From an uncultured Tessaracoccus sp. (GTDB lineage: Bacteria; Actinomycetota; Actinomycetes; Propionibacteriales; Propionibacteriaceae), in assembly GCF_943914565.1 (NCBI RefSeq), contig NZ_CALUCN010000002.1:124001-188000 (forward strand): 64,000 bases of DNA. The letters run 5' to 3'. This document shows positions 1-7,966 of this stretch, piece by piece (the first letter of the stretch is position 1; each line of letters starts with the position of its first letter). Position numbers and translations under genes: made by a program. The notes beneath the pieces were generated by a model that was not told where the DNA came from, did not search any database, and was given only the letters and a program-made list of their open reading frames with translations.

Positions 1-542
1 TGGCGGCGCAGGCGTTCCCGGGCGAGGCGTCGGACTGGGACGTCGCGGACCGCGAGGCGTTCGTCGAGGACGTCCGCCAGGCGCTGTTCGCGTCGAAGAT
101 CGTGGCCTACTCGCAGGGCTTCAACCTCATCCAGGCCGCGGCGGTCGAGTACGACTGGACGATCGACCTCGGTGCGCTCGCGCAGATCTGGCGCGGCGGC
201 TGCATCATCCGCGCGCGGTTCCTGGGTGAGATCACGAGGGCCTACAGCGAGAACGCGACGTTGCCGCTGCTGCTCGCGGACCCGTGGTTCAAGGAGCGTG
301 TGGTGGGGGCCCTGCCGTCGTGGCGACGCGTGGTGGCGCAGGCGGCGCTGCACGGGGTGCCGGCGCCGGTGTTCTCGTCGTCGCTGTCCTACTACGACGC
401 GATCCGCTCGACCCGGCTGCCGGCCGCGCTCGTGCAGGGACAGCGCGACTTCTTCGGCGCACACACCTACGGCCGCGTCGACGCCGAGGGCATGTTCCAC
501 ACGCTGTGGGGCACCGAGGCGCGCGAGGAGGTCGAGGCCTGA
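1..542 (+). CDS. gnd: 6-phosphogluconate dehydrogenase, C-terminal part (5' end outside window)
   Basis: Reading frame open from base 3 to the TGA at 540-542; the N-terminal Rossmann domain lies before the window. About 179 residues of the all-helical C-terminal domain are present, with family signatures ASKIVAYSQGF, the GGCIIRARFL segment and the NADP-enzyme tail RDFFGAHTYGR. The family oxidatively decarboxylates 6-phosphogluconate to ribulose 5-phosphate in the cytosol. The stop overlaps the start of the sugar kinase by one base (TGATG), so the two are probably translationally coupled. Because the N-terminus is missing I cannot judge cofactor preference or chain length. Confidence 0.93.
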   Translation, partial: AAQAFPGEASDWDVADREAFVEDVRQALFASKIVAYSQGFNLIQAAAVEYDWTIDLGALAQIWRGGCIIRARFLGEITRAYSENATLPLLLADPWFKERVVGALPSWRRVVAQAALHGVPAPVFSSSLSYYDAIRSTRLPAALVQGQRDFFGAHTYGRVDAEGMFHTLWGTEAREEVEA

Positions 543-1615
543 TGGAGCTGCGCGCGGACGCCCGCTGGGCGATGCTCGTGCCGACGTCGATGGGCGTGCG
601 GATCACGCCGACGAACCGGCAGCCGGTGCACACCTCCGACACCTACCACCTGCAGGCGACGTCGGCGGAGTCCAACGTCGTGTCGGTGCCGTCGCACCTC
701 GGCCTGCCGGTGAAGGTGCTCTCGAACTTCGTCGAGGGGTCGCCGGTCTCGGCATTCATCAAGGCGAACCTGCGCTCGCGCGGCATGGACGTCGAAGGGC
801 CCGACGTGCCGCAGGGCGACGCGTGGGGGTACCGCCACCAGTTCAACATTGCCGACGCGGGCTTCGGCGGGCGCGCCCCGCGGGTCTGGAACGACCGGGC
901 CGGGGAAGTCGGGCGGAGCCTCACCACGTCGGACTTCGACCTCGAGCGCATCTTCGGCGACGAGGGTGTGCAGATCCTGCACCTCTCTGGGCTGGTCGCG
1001 GCGCTGTCGCCGGAGACGAGCCGGTTCTGCGTCGAGATCGCGCACGTCGCGAAGGAGCACGGGACGCGGGTGTCGTTCGACCTCAACCACCGCGCCTCGT
1101 TCTGGAAGGGGCGCGAGGAGGAGCTGCGTCGCGCCTTCACGGAGATCGCGGGGCTGTGCGACGTGCTCTACGGCAACGAGGAGGACTTCCAGCTCTGCCT
1201 GGGCATCGAGGGTCCGGAGGCCGGCGGCAGTGACATCGCGGAGGAGATCGCGCAGTTCCAGGCGATGATCGGCCGCATCCGGGAGGCGTACCCCGACGCG
1301 AGCTACGTGGGCACGTCGCTCAGGGAGGTGGAGTCCGCGAACCGGCACCTGTGGGGCATGGTGCTCTGGGGCGAGGGCGAGTTCCAGGTGTGCGAGCCGC
1401 GGCCCATCGAGGTGCTCGACCGCATCGGCGGCGGCGACGCGTCGATCGGTGGCGTGCTGCACGGGATCCTGCGCGGCTGGTCGGTGGAGCGGTGCATGCA
1501 GTTCGGCTGGGCGACGGGCGCGATGGCCGCGACGAGCATCCACGACTACGCTGCCCCCGCCGACGAGGACCAGGTCTGGTCCATCTGGGAGGGCAACGCG
1601 CGCGTCCAGCGGTGA
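542..1615 (+). CDS. kdgK: PfkB-family sugar kinase, probable 2-dehydro-3-deoxygluconokinase
   Basis: 357 residues from the ATG that overlaps the gnd stop. Ribokinase/PfkB fold: an N-terminal substrate-binding region (SDTYHLQATSAESNVV), and the C-terminal anion-hole/catalytic motif RIGGGDASIGG with the catalytic Asp, where GAGD is more usual. Closest in layout to KdgK enzymes, which phosphorylate 2-keto-3-deoxygluconate to KDPG for the Entner-Doudoroff aldolase. UxaC and a UxuB-like enzyme at 14623-17444 would supply the upstream steps from glucuronate/galacturonate, which supports the assignment. Other hexose-acid or fructose kinase specificity is possible; the PfkB family is poorly predicted from sequence alone. 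Confidence 0.75.
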   Translation: MELRADARWAMLVPTSMGVRITPTNRQPVHTSDTYHLQATSAESNVVSVPSHLGLPVKVLSNFVEGSPVSAFIKANLRSRGMDVEGPDVPQGDAWGYRHQFNIADAGFGGRAPRVWNDRAGEVGRSLTTSDFDLERIFGDEGVQILHLSGLVAALSPETSRFCVEIAHVAKEHGTRVSFDLNHRASFWKGREEELRRAFTEIAGLCDVLYGNEEDFQLCLGIEGPEAGGSDIAEEIAQFQAMIGRIREAYPDASYVGTSLREVESANRHLWGMVLWGEGEFQVCEPRPIEVLDRIGGGDASIGGVLHGILRGWSVERCMQFGWATGAMAATSIHDYAAPADEDQVWSIWEGNARVQR

Positions 1616-1683
1616 GGGCGGCCGGCGAGGCGCGGCCCCGCGGTGGCGCCCCAGCCCGCGGTGGCACGCCAGCCCGCCCCGGG
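1616..1683. repeat. Degenerate GC-rich tandem units ahead of the first 80-bp repeat
   Basis: In the non-coding stretch after the kinase, short units of the type CGGTGGC(G/A)C...CCAGCCCGC occur twice in tandem (about 1640-1680) and run straight into the GTGGCAC end of the 80-bp repeat at 1684. They look like broken pieces of the repeat's left end. No gene is visible in 1616-1837 apart from this and the repeat. Confidence 0.45.
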
Positions 1684-1763
1684 GTGGCACGAAACGCCGC
1701 GCAACCCAAATCACAGCCCGCAAAAGCACCCTCTGAACCCAATCACACGGCGTTTCGTGCCAC
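1684..1763. repeat. 80-bp repeat with 16-bp terminal inverted repeats, copy 1
   Basis: Begins GTGGCACGAAACGCCG and ends with its exact reverse complement CGGCGTTTCGTGCCAC. The interior carries an internal direct repeat (AACCCAAATCACA / AACCCAATCACA). Two further copies at 3070-3149 and 3237-3316 are the same length, in the same orientation and almost identical. The 16 bp after this copy (GCCGAGTGGGGCG core) are shared with copy 3. It resembles a MITE or REP-type palindromic element; no transposase is nearby. The copy lies about 75 bp upstream of the fic start. Confidence 0.85.
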
Positions 1764-1837
1764 GCCGAGTGGGGCGTTCTCAATAGCGTCGCTACTGATA
1801 AAATCGAGGTCTGCCGTCTCAGTAGGGAGGTGCCGAG

Positions 1838-3007
1838 ATGCCGCAGTCCTGGCCGCCGATCTCGCACGGGCAGGGCGAGTGGGTCCCCCAGCCGGACGCC
1901 CTCATGAGCCGACGCCGCAGGATGCGCAACCGCGGCACGTTCCGGTACGCGGCGCCGCCCCGGATTGCGGAATTGCCGGTGACGCTCGCGAGCGAGACCT
2001 TGGAAGCCGCCAGGCACGCGACGTCCGCGATCGAACGCTTCGACGCGAAGGCCGAGCGCTGGGGCCAGCCCTTCGCGAGCATCCTGTTGCGCAGCGAGTC
2101 CGCGTCGAGTTCGCAGATCGAGCGGTTGAGCGCGAGCGCTCGTCGCATCGCGCTGGCCAGCTTGGGGGACACGGGCAATCGCAACGCCACGTCGATCGCC
2201 CGCAACGTCGAGGCGATGCATGCCGCCATCGCCTTGGCGGACACGATGGATGTCCGGGCCGTGCTCGCGATGCACAAGGCGCTGGGTGGTGGCGACGACC
2301 CGGACCACGCGGGGCGCTTCCGTGAGGAGTGGGTCTGGGTGGGCGGCGACTCACCGGTCACTGCCGAGTTCGTGCCTCCCCCGCACGAACTCGTCCCCGA
2401 CGCCGTGGTCGACGTGATGCGGTTTCTCGCCCGACGCGACGTCGACCCCCTCGCGCAGGCCGCGATCGCCCATGCCCAGTTCGAGACCATTCACCCGTTC
2501 ACCGACGGCAACGGACGCACAGGGCGGGCGTTGATCTCCGCCGCGCTGCGGCACCGCGGCGTCGCTCGAAACCTCTCGGTGCCCATCTCGTCGGGTCTGC
2601 TCACCGAGACATCGACGTACTTCCACGCCTTGGAGAAGTACCGCGCGGGGCGCCCGGACGAGATCGTGGTGGCATTCGCGGAGGCCGCCGAGTTGGCGAT
2701 CGTGAACGCCCAACTCCTGCGCGCCGACGTGGAGCAGGTGCGCGAGGAGATCCTCGCCACCGCACGGCGCAGGACGCAGAGCATCGTCCGGATGGCGGAG
2801 CTCTGCACGGCTGAGCCGGCGTTCAACATCGACATGGCCGTCGACGCCGGCGTCACCCGCCCGACGGCATACCGCCTTTGCAGGCGCCTGACCGACGCGT
2901 CGCTGCTCCGGCGCGAACGATCCGTCGGCGGCGTCGACGTGTGGACCGTCGTCGGGCTGACCCGTGCGCTGGACGCGTTCGCCAGCCGCGCCGGGCGTCG
3001 GCAGTAG
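1838..3007 (+). CDS. Fic family protein (probable AMP-transferase) with C-terminal winged-helix region
   Basis: 389 residues from an ATG behind a good ribosome binding site (GGGAGGTG). The Fic core motif is complete at residues 219-229, HPFTDGNGRTGR, with the catalytic His219. Upstream at about residues 91-96 the sequence SSQIER resembles the auto-inhibitory (S/T)xxxE(G/N) motif, but Arg replaces the last Gly/Asn. The N-terminal region matches the usual Fic_N segment; the last ~90 residues contain a DNA-binding-like helix-turn-helix (VTRPTAYRLCRRLTDASLLRR). Fic enzymes of this layout AMPylate target proteins and some control themselves. Flanked on both sides by direct copies of the 80-bp repeat, so it may be a mobile cassette. 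Substrate unknown. Confidence 0.88.
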   Translation: MPQSWPPISHGQGEWVPQPDALMSRRRRMRNRGTFRYAAPPRIAELPVTLASETLEAARHATSAIERFDAKAERWGQPFASILLRSESASSSQIERLSASARRIALASLGDTGNRNATSIARNVEAMHAAIALADTMDVRAVLAMHKALGGGDDPDHAGRFREEWVWVGGDSPVTAEFVPPPHELVPDAVVDVMRFLARRDVDPLAQAAIAHAQFETIHPFTDGNGRTGRALISAALRHRGVARNLSVPISSGLLTETSTYFHALEKYRAGRPDEIVVAFAEAAELAIVNAQLLRADVEQVREEILATARRRTQSIVRMAELCTAEPAFNIDMAVDAGVTRPTAYRLCRRLTDASLLRRERSVGGVDVWTVVGLTRALDAFASRAGRRQ

Positions 3008-3069
3008 CGGCGACGGCGGCCCCGTCGGGCACGCTCCGGCCTGCACGTTGTGTGATCCCCGGCCCCGCG

Positions 3070-3149
3070 GTGGCACGAAACGCCGCGTAACCCAGATCAC
3101 AGCCCGCAAAAGCACCCTCTGAACCCAATCACACGGCGTTTCGTGCCAC
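3070..3149. repeat. 80-bp repeat with 16-bp terminal inverted repeats, copy 2
   Basis: Same orientation as copy 1; both terminal 16-mers are identical to those of copy 1 and the interior differs at only a couple of positions. Starts about 60 bp after the fic stop, so copies 1 and 2 bracket the fic gene as direct repeats. Unlike copies 1 and 3 it is followed by CCCCGGGGTGGG. Confidence 0.85.
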
Positions 3150-3236
3150 CCCCGGGGTGGGTTCGGAACGGACGGGATCCAAGGCGGGCTCAGACGATGC
3201 GCCGACGTCGGGGCCCCCACCCGGCCACGCCCCCGT

Positions 3237-3316
3237 CGTGCACGAAACGCCGCGCAACCCACATCACAGCCCGCAAAAGCGCCCTCTGAACCCAATCACA
3301 CGGCGTTTCATGCCAC
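3237..3316. repeat. 80-bp repeat, copy 3, with damaged left end
   Basis: Third copy, 87 bp after copy 2 and again in the same orientation. Its left end has lost the GTGG match (CGTGCACGAAACGCCG) and its right end has one change (CGGCGTTTCATGCCAC), so it looks older or partly decayed. It shares the downstream GCCGAGTGGGGCG with copy 1. The 3008-3468 interval holds copies 2 and 3 and the G-rich repeat that follows; no gene is visible in it. Confidence 0.8.
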
Positions 3317-3323
3317 GCCGAGT

Positions 3324-3363
3324 GGGGCGGGACACGCCGGGGCAGGGGCGGGACACGCCGGGG
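3324..3363. repeat. 19-bp direct repeat in G-rich spacer
   Basis: GGGGCGGGACACGCCGGGG occurs at 3324-3342 and again at 3345-3363, followed by a run of GGGTGGGGGTGGG. It lies between repeat copy 3 and the 3' end of the GNAT gene. Function not evident; the G-runs could form unusual structure. Confidence 0.6.
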
Positions 3364-3468
3364 TGGGGGTGGGCGGCCGGGGCGGCGCTCGGAGGTGCGA
3401 GACGGGGGCAAGGGCACCGACGGGGTGTGGGGCTCGAAGGACCCCCGGGCCAGGGGCGCTACCCGGGC

Positions 3469-4455
3469 TCACCCCTGGTAGCAGCCCTCGCGATGCCGGA
3501 TCCGGTACCCGAGCTCGTCGTTGATCGCGTTCATCCAGGGGTTCACGTGCGAGGTCCAGGTCACGATCGACGTCAACCGCTCCCGGCGGGACAGTTCCGC
3601 GTGCGTCGCGAGCTTCAGCGCTCGTCCCAGCCCATACCCGCGGTGTTCGGTGAGCACGACGGTGGTCTCCTGAAACGCGAGCGACCCGCGGGCCCCGACC
3701 TCGACCTCGCTGAGCCCGGCGAGCGTGCCGTCGGGCGCGATCGCGACCGCGCGAACGATCTCGATCCGTTGGGCCTCGAACCACGCCTCCGCCGTCCGGA
3801 GTCGCTCCTCGGTCCTGACCGGCGCCTGCCTGTCCTGGTCCTCGATGGGGATGTCGGCGTCGAAGCGGCGGTACAGCGTGAGCAGCGGCTCCACCCACTC
3901 CCGCGCGACGGGCCCCTGCCACAGGTCGATCCGGTACCCGTCCACGACGTCGACCCGCTCCGCCAGCAGGTGCTCGGCGAGCGGCAGGGGCGCGCCCGTG
4001 CAGGTCATCAGGGATCGCCGCCGCAGGCCGAGCCGTGCAGCCGCGCGGTTGGCGGGCAGGGCCGGGTCGTCTGGGTCGCCGTCCGCGGGGAGCAGCATCC
4101 ACATCGTCGGTCGCCGACCGTGCTCCCTCGCGAGGACCCCGACGCGGTCGGCGACGACGAGGTGGAGAGCCTCGTCGTCCATGAGGTCTGGGCGGAACAC
4201 CGGGTACGCCTGGAACTGGTCGGCGTTCTCCCGCTGCGGCAGCGTCGCGTTCAGGAAGCCCACCGCCTCCCGGTCGCGGTGCAGCAGCTCGATCACGTAG
4301 CCGCGGTACTCGTTGGGTTGCAGCGCGGCGCGCAGCTCGGGCACGTCCTTGGGCGCGGACCCGCCGAGGGTCGCCTCGTCCGATGCCTCTGCGAGGGCCC
4401 CGTAGTTGCGGAGCGCTTCGTCGTCGTCGACGTCAAGTGGCGTGAAGGTCAGCAC
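3469..4455 (-). CDS. Tandem-GNAT N-acetyltransferase
   Basis: 328 residues from a GTG start. Two GNAT-like halves: the N-terminal half (about 1-160) is degenerate, while the C-terminal half carries the acetyl-CoA pyrophosphate loop as HRGYGLGRALK near residue 275 and ends NPWMNAINDELGYR, a typical GNAT beta5 segment. This two-domain layout is shared with mycothiol-synthase-like and antibiotic-acetylating proteins, but substrate cannot be assigned. Transcribed away from 4554, with a 98-bp divergent promoter region. Its 3' end faces the 80-bp repeats. Confidence 0.8.
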   Translation of the reverse strand: MLTFTPLDVDDDEALRNYGALAEASDEATLGGSAPKDVPELRAALQPNEYRGYVIELLHRDREAVGFLNATLPQRENADQFQAYPVFRPDLMDDEALHLVVADRVGVLAREHGRRPTMWMLLPADGDPDDPALPANRAAARLGLRRRSLMTCTGAPLPLAEHLLAERVDVVDGYRIDLWQGPVAREWVEPLLTLYRRFDADIPIEDQDRQAPVRTEERLRTAEAWFEAQRIEIVRAVAIAPDGTLAGLSEVEVGARGSLAFQETTVVLTEHRGYGLGRALKLATHAELSRRERLTSIVTWTSHVNPWMNAINDELGYRIRHREGCYQG

Positions 4456-4553
4456 GAGCCGATGCTACTGAGACGCTCCCTTGCCGTCCGACGAGGCCTG
4501 CAGTCAGTGCCAGGCGCTAGGCTGCCCCGTGGCCCGCCACCACAGGAGCTGCA

Positions 4554-5660
4554 ATGGATTTCACCGACGGGCAGCGACAGCCGCGCCCCACGTTCCGCGT
4601 CCTCAAGGCGCTTCCTCCGGAAAGTTTTCTGGATGAGCAGCAGCGCAAGAGCGTCATGCGCTTCGTGCAGGACCCGAGGCGTGACGTGCGACTCTACGAC
4701 TTGCACCAGCCGCTGTTGAGAGATGCACGCTCCTACTTTCCGGACCGCACCCCTGACCGACACACCGCCGCGTCCAAGTCTGCCCGGAGGGACGTGTACG
4801 AAGTCCGGGACCGCGGGGGAGCGGGCTGGCGAGGAGCGATCATCACGGACGAGGTGGGGGACCCGTGGTTGATCCACGTCGACCGGCACGATGCCTTCCA
4901 CGCCCACGTTGCCGCCGTGCTGTCGGCTGCGGTTCCCCAGGGCGTCGGTCACGCGCCCCTCGACAGCCGCCTTCCAACCAGAGCCGACTACAAGATCCGA
5001 GCGCGCGAGGAGCGGTTGCTGCTGGAGTTCGCGTGGCGTCGCGGTGTCCTTGACCGGCTATTCACCGGCATCGTGACCGCCCTCCACGAGTCTGGCCCCG
5101 TCGACCTCGAACTCCCCGAGCCGCCCGAACACGCGGAAGCAGCCGCTCTGACCATCACGTTCGAGGGGCACGACTGGCCGACAGCCTCACCAAGTGGTGT
5201 AGGCCTCGAGCACTCGTCGAGCCTCGCCACCTTGGAATTGCGATGCTCCGACCCCAGCCGACGAGCCGTCGAGGCGACCCTGCAGGAGCTCCTTCCGTTC
5301 TTGTGCCGAGAGCCCTCCGAGTTCGATGCTCAGTACGACCTCCGCGGAAATCTGGTCATCTGGCTGTCCGTGAGTCAGGCCAAGCTGGCACAGATCGTGG
5401 CAGCCGCCCAGCTCGACGAGCCCCACAAGGCGCCGTCCACAGCAGAAGGCTACGGAACCACACATCTGCACTACGTGTCCCGCCATGACCTGGCCGAGGC
5501 GCTCGTCGAGGAGCTGCCAAGACAAGCGGCCTGCGGGCAATGGTTCGTCCCCACACAGGATTCGAGCTGTGGCGTTCCGCTGTGTCCCGGTTGCGAGCGT
5601 GAGCTGCCCACCGCAGAGCGAGTCACTGCCCTGCTGCGACGCCGGCTCTCAGCTGAGTGA
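4554..5660 (+). CDS. Hypothetical protein with DUF3039-like zinc-knuckle tail
   Basis: 368 residues; ATG with AGGAG seven bases upstream. I do not recognise a full-length family. The N-terminal ~130 residues include an RGGAGWRGAI...DPWLIHVDRHD segment reminiscent of small beta-rich proteins found near phages and toxin genes. The last ~50 residues hold a likely metal-binding pair, CGQWFVPTQDSS...CPGC, similar to the DUF3039 tail of actinobacterial proteins (from memory). GC content is lower than that of its neighbours, which fits recent acquisition. The 3' end overlaps the 3' end of the convergent HTH gene by 12 bp. No enzymatic motif is visible. Confidence 0.6.
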   Translation: MDFTDGQRQPRPTFRVLKALPPESFLDEQQRKSVMRFVQDPRRDVRLYDLHQPLLRDARSYFPDRTPDRHTAASKSARRDVYEVRDRGGAGWRGAIITDEVGDPWLIHVDRHDAFHAHVAAVLSAAVPQGVGHAPLDSRLPTRADYKIRAREERLLLEFAWRRGVLDRLFTGIVTALHESGPVDLELPEPPEHAEAAALTITFEGHDWPTASPSGVGLEHSSSLATLELRCSDPSRRAVEATLQELLPFLCREPSEFDAQYDLRGNLVIWLSVSQAKLAQIVAAAQLDEPHKAPSTAEGYGTTHLHYVSRHDLAEALVEELPRQAACGQWFVPTQDSSCGVPLCPGCERELPTAERVTALLRRRLSAE

Positions 5661-6083
5661 GTCCAGCTCGGCCAGATCCTCGTCGGTCAGCACACCGGCC
5701 TCGTCGACCGCGGCGGCGATCGAGGCAGCGCGGTTGGCAACGACCGCGCTCACATGCGCGCCGGCACGTTCGTGACGATTGATGTAGTCGAGCAGATCGG
5801 CCATCGCGACGCGTCGGTGCGTCCCGACTGTACGGAACGCGAGCATGCCCCGGTCCATGAGCTTGACCACGTAGGGACGCGACACCTGGAGGACCTGGGC
5901 CACCTCGTTGGGGGTGAGCTCCTTGTCGCCGCTGAGCAGCGCCACGTCGACACCACGCTCCAGCGCTCCCACGAGCTGCTGCAGCGCCACCGCCAGGTCA
6001 CCCTTGCCAAGCTGCCCGACCAGCCTTCGCACTCGCTCGACGTCCTCCGACTTCACTGCCGCAGCATGCAGCACGGTACTCAC
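5649..6083 (-). CDS. Excisionase-family HTH protein, antitoxin-like
   Basis: 144 residues if started at the GTG at 6083, which has GGGAGG about 8 bases upstream; an in-frame GTG at 6098 is less well placed. A MerR/excisionase-type helix-turn-helix is clear: LTPNEVAQVLQVSRPYVVKLMDRG, then FRTVGTHRRVAMADLLDYI. Proteins of this shape are antitoxins or repressors of PIN or related toxin modules in actinobacteria. No PIN toxin follows: the reading frame ends inside the convergent DUF3039-like gene. It is paralogous in layout to the protein at 20371-20871. A palindrome spanning its promoter suggests autoregulation. Confidence 0.75.
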   Translation of the reverse strand: MSTVLHAAAVKSEDVERVRRLVGQLGKGDLAVALQQLVGALERGVDVALLSGDKELTPNEVAQVLQVSRPYVVKLMDRGMLAFRTVGTHRRVAMADLLDYINRHERAGAHVSAVVANRAASIAAAVDEAGVLTDEDLAELDSLS

Positions 6084-6103
6084 CGCTCGCCCTCCCACTC
6101 ATC

Positions 6104-6128
6104 TGTATCATCTGAAACAGATGAAACA
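6104..6128 (-). promoter_or_regulatory. 25-bp palindromic operator within the antitoxin-like gene's promoter
   Basis: Imperfect palindrome with 11-bp arms (TGTATCATCTG on the plus strand against CAGATGAAACA, one mismatch) around AAA. Read on the minus strand it lies between a -35-like TTGTTT and a -10-like TACAGA with about 16 bp spacing, the normal place for a repressor site, and ends about 20 bp from the gene start. The HTH product of 5649-6083 is the obvious candidate ligand (inference). Confidence 0.55.
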
Positions 6129-6200
6129 ACTGTACACCCGTCAGTCACGGGATCAACCGGGCAACGGAGCCCCCACGCCGCCCCGACGAGGTTTCGCCCG

Positions 6201-6812
6201 TCAGGACGCCCGCGCAGGACGCCGGACGCTCATCCCCGCGCCGCACACGAACACCACGACGGCGCACAGCCAGGCGGACCACTGGTCCGGGAGGTGGTTC
6301 GGCAGGGCCCACCACTGCGCCGTTCCGGCCTCGTCGCTCGTACCCAGGAAGAGGCTGAAGAGCACGTACGCCGCGCCCGGGGCCCACGCGGCCGACGGCG
6401 GGAGCAGCGCCGCGCTGAGCAGACCGGCGCCGAGGACCAACAGATGGTTGCGGGCGAACCACAGCAGCCGCCACGCGTCCCCGTCCTGCAGCAGCACCAT
6501 CGGCGCCATCAGCAGCACGGGCAGCGCCGCCAGGCCCAGCACCCAGCACAGTCGGTGCATGCCCAGCGGCATCCGGGGCAGCGTCGCCTCACGGCCCGAC
6601 GGGGGCGCCAGCAGCCCGGTCGCGTACAGTCCCGGCACCGCGGACAGCCACGAGACGAGGAACACCGAGCGGGACTCCACGAGCGGCACTCCTTGCAGCT
6701 GCGTCCCTGCGAACCACGCCGACGCCAGCGCGACGACGACGAACCCGACCTGCGCCTTCGTCCCCCGGCTCTGCACGAGCAGGAGGAACAGCGGCTTCGC
6801 CCCGGTCAACAC
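6201..6812 (-). CDS. Membrane protein of ABC exporter operon
   Basis: 203 residues from the GTG at 6812, which overlaps the stop of the upstream permease (GTGTTGA). At least four or five hydrophobic segments, for example VGFVVVALASAWFAG, SVFLVSWLSAVPGLYATGLL, LCWVLGLAALPVLLMAPMVLL and LCAVVVFVCGAGMSV. No conserved motif recognised. As the third gene of an ATPase-permease-membrane protein operon it probably acts as an accessory subunit of the transporter. The open frame extends further upstream, but that part is antisense-like to the permease's 3' end and lacks hydrophobic character. Confidence 0.65.
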   Translation of the reverse strand: MLTGAKPLFLLLVQSRGTKAQVGFVVVALASAWFAGTQLQGVPLVESRSVFLVSWLSAVPGLYATGLLAPPSGREATLPRMPLGMHRLCWVLGLAALPVLLMAPMVLLQDGDAWRLLWFARNHLLVLGAGLLSAALLPPSAAWAPGAAYVLFSLFLGTSDEAGTAQWWALPNHLPDQWSAWLCAVVVFVCGAGMSVRRPARAS

Positions 6813-7966
6813 CCGGCCACCTCGGCGGAGACGCCCCGGACCGTCTCCGCGTTCACGGCCTGGCCTGCCAAGATCTCCCGCCACATCTGGAGCGCACGGT
6901 CGGTGGCCGCGAAGCAGTCGGATCCGCCGTCACCGGGCAGCTGGGCGGTGAACGACGTGACGTACTCCGCCCACGTCGTCACGGGATCCGAGACCGTGGT
7001 GTCGACGAAGACGACCGTGTCCACGGGTTGGCCGAGGGTGCTCGTCGCGGTTCCGTAGCGCACCGTGTCCTCCGGTCCGATCACCGCGCGGAGCGACGCA
7101 TCGCCGCGGGCCATGGCGGCGAAGTACTCGTCGGCGAGGAACTCGATGTCGCGCGGCAGGCACGCCGTCGAGCGTTCACCGACGCTTCGGCAGTCCCACG
7201 CCCCGGGTCCGCGCTCGACCCATCCTTGCGGCCCGCGTCCCGTGGGCCCCAGCACCAGCAGTGCGACGCTGGCCGCGGTCGCGACCAGGCCGAGGCCGAC
7301 GCCCGGCAGCAGCCGCCGTCGGCCGAGCACCCCGACGACGAGCGCGGCCCCGCCCAACGCCGCCGTCAGCTGCCACAACGCCATGAGCGCCACGGCGGAC
7401 CACTGCAGCTCGACGGCCGAGCCGATCAGCATCGTGTCGCCGGCGAACGCCACCGGACCGATGCCGAACCGCGCCGGCAGCAACCACAGCGCGAGGTAGA
7501 CGAGGAGCGGCCCGATGGCGGCCGCGGCGTAGCTGGGCCACAACGCACCCAGCAGCCATCCCCACAGCAGCGCCGCCGCCACCCCGAGTGCCGCGACGAC
7601 GAACTCCCGCAGGGGCACCGCGGTCACCTGCGAGCCGCTCACGAGACCCCCGACGGCGGCCAGCACCAGCGCGACGACGCCGCCACCCACCGCGGGGAGC
7701 CACGTCGCTGCCAACGCCTTCGTCAGCACCCGGACGACGGGGCGCCCCGGCCATGCACGGATCCGCTCGACGACGCCGGCCCGCACCAGCCGGACCGCCT
7801 GCGCCGCCCCGAACCCGACCGCGAGCGGCCAGACGAGGATCGACGCCGTCGCGACGGCGTCGGCCGACTGCGCGAACGACCGCCACCAGTCGCCCCGGCT
7901 CACGAGCAGCCCGCCCCAGACCGCGATCCACACCGCCCCGAGGACGATGCCCCACCGCCGGTTCAT
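6806..7966 (-). CDS. ABC-2-like membrane permease with C-terminal extracytoplasmic domain
   Basis: 386 residues; ATG overlaps the ATPase stop (ATGA). Roughly seven membrane segments in the first 250 residues (such as IVLGAVWIAVWGGLLV and GVGLGLVATAASVALLVLG), then about 130 soluble residues with three scattered Cys that probably lie outside the membrane. Coupled to the ATPase at 7963-8739 and the small membrane protein at 6201-6812, so together they form a transporter of the ABC-2 export kind. Substrate unknown; lipid, peptide or antibiotic efflux are typical for such operons. Confidence 0.7.
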   Translation of the reverse strand: MNRRWGIVLGAVWIAVWGGLLVSRGDWWRSFAQSADAVATASILVWPLAVGFGAAQAVRLVRAGVVERIRAWPGRPVVRVLTKALAATWLPAVGGGVVALVLAAVGGLVSGSQVTAVPLREFVVAALGVAAALLWGWLLGALWPSYAAAAIGPLLVYLALWLLPARFGIGPVAFAGDTMLIGSAVELQWSAVALMALWQLTAALGGAALVVGVLGRRRLLPGVGLGLVATAASVALLVLGPTGRGPQGWVERGPGAWDCRSVGERSTACLPRDIEFLADEYFAAMARGDASLRAVIGPEDTVRYGTATSTLGQPVDTVVFVDTTVSDPVTTWAEYVTSFTAQLPGDGGSDCFAATDRALQMWREILAGQAVNAETVRGVSAEVAGC

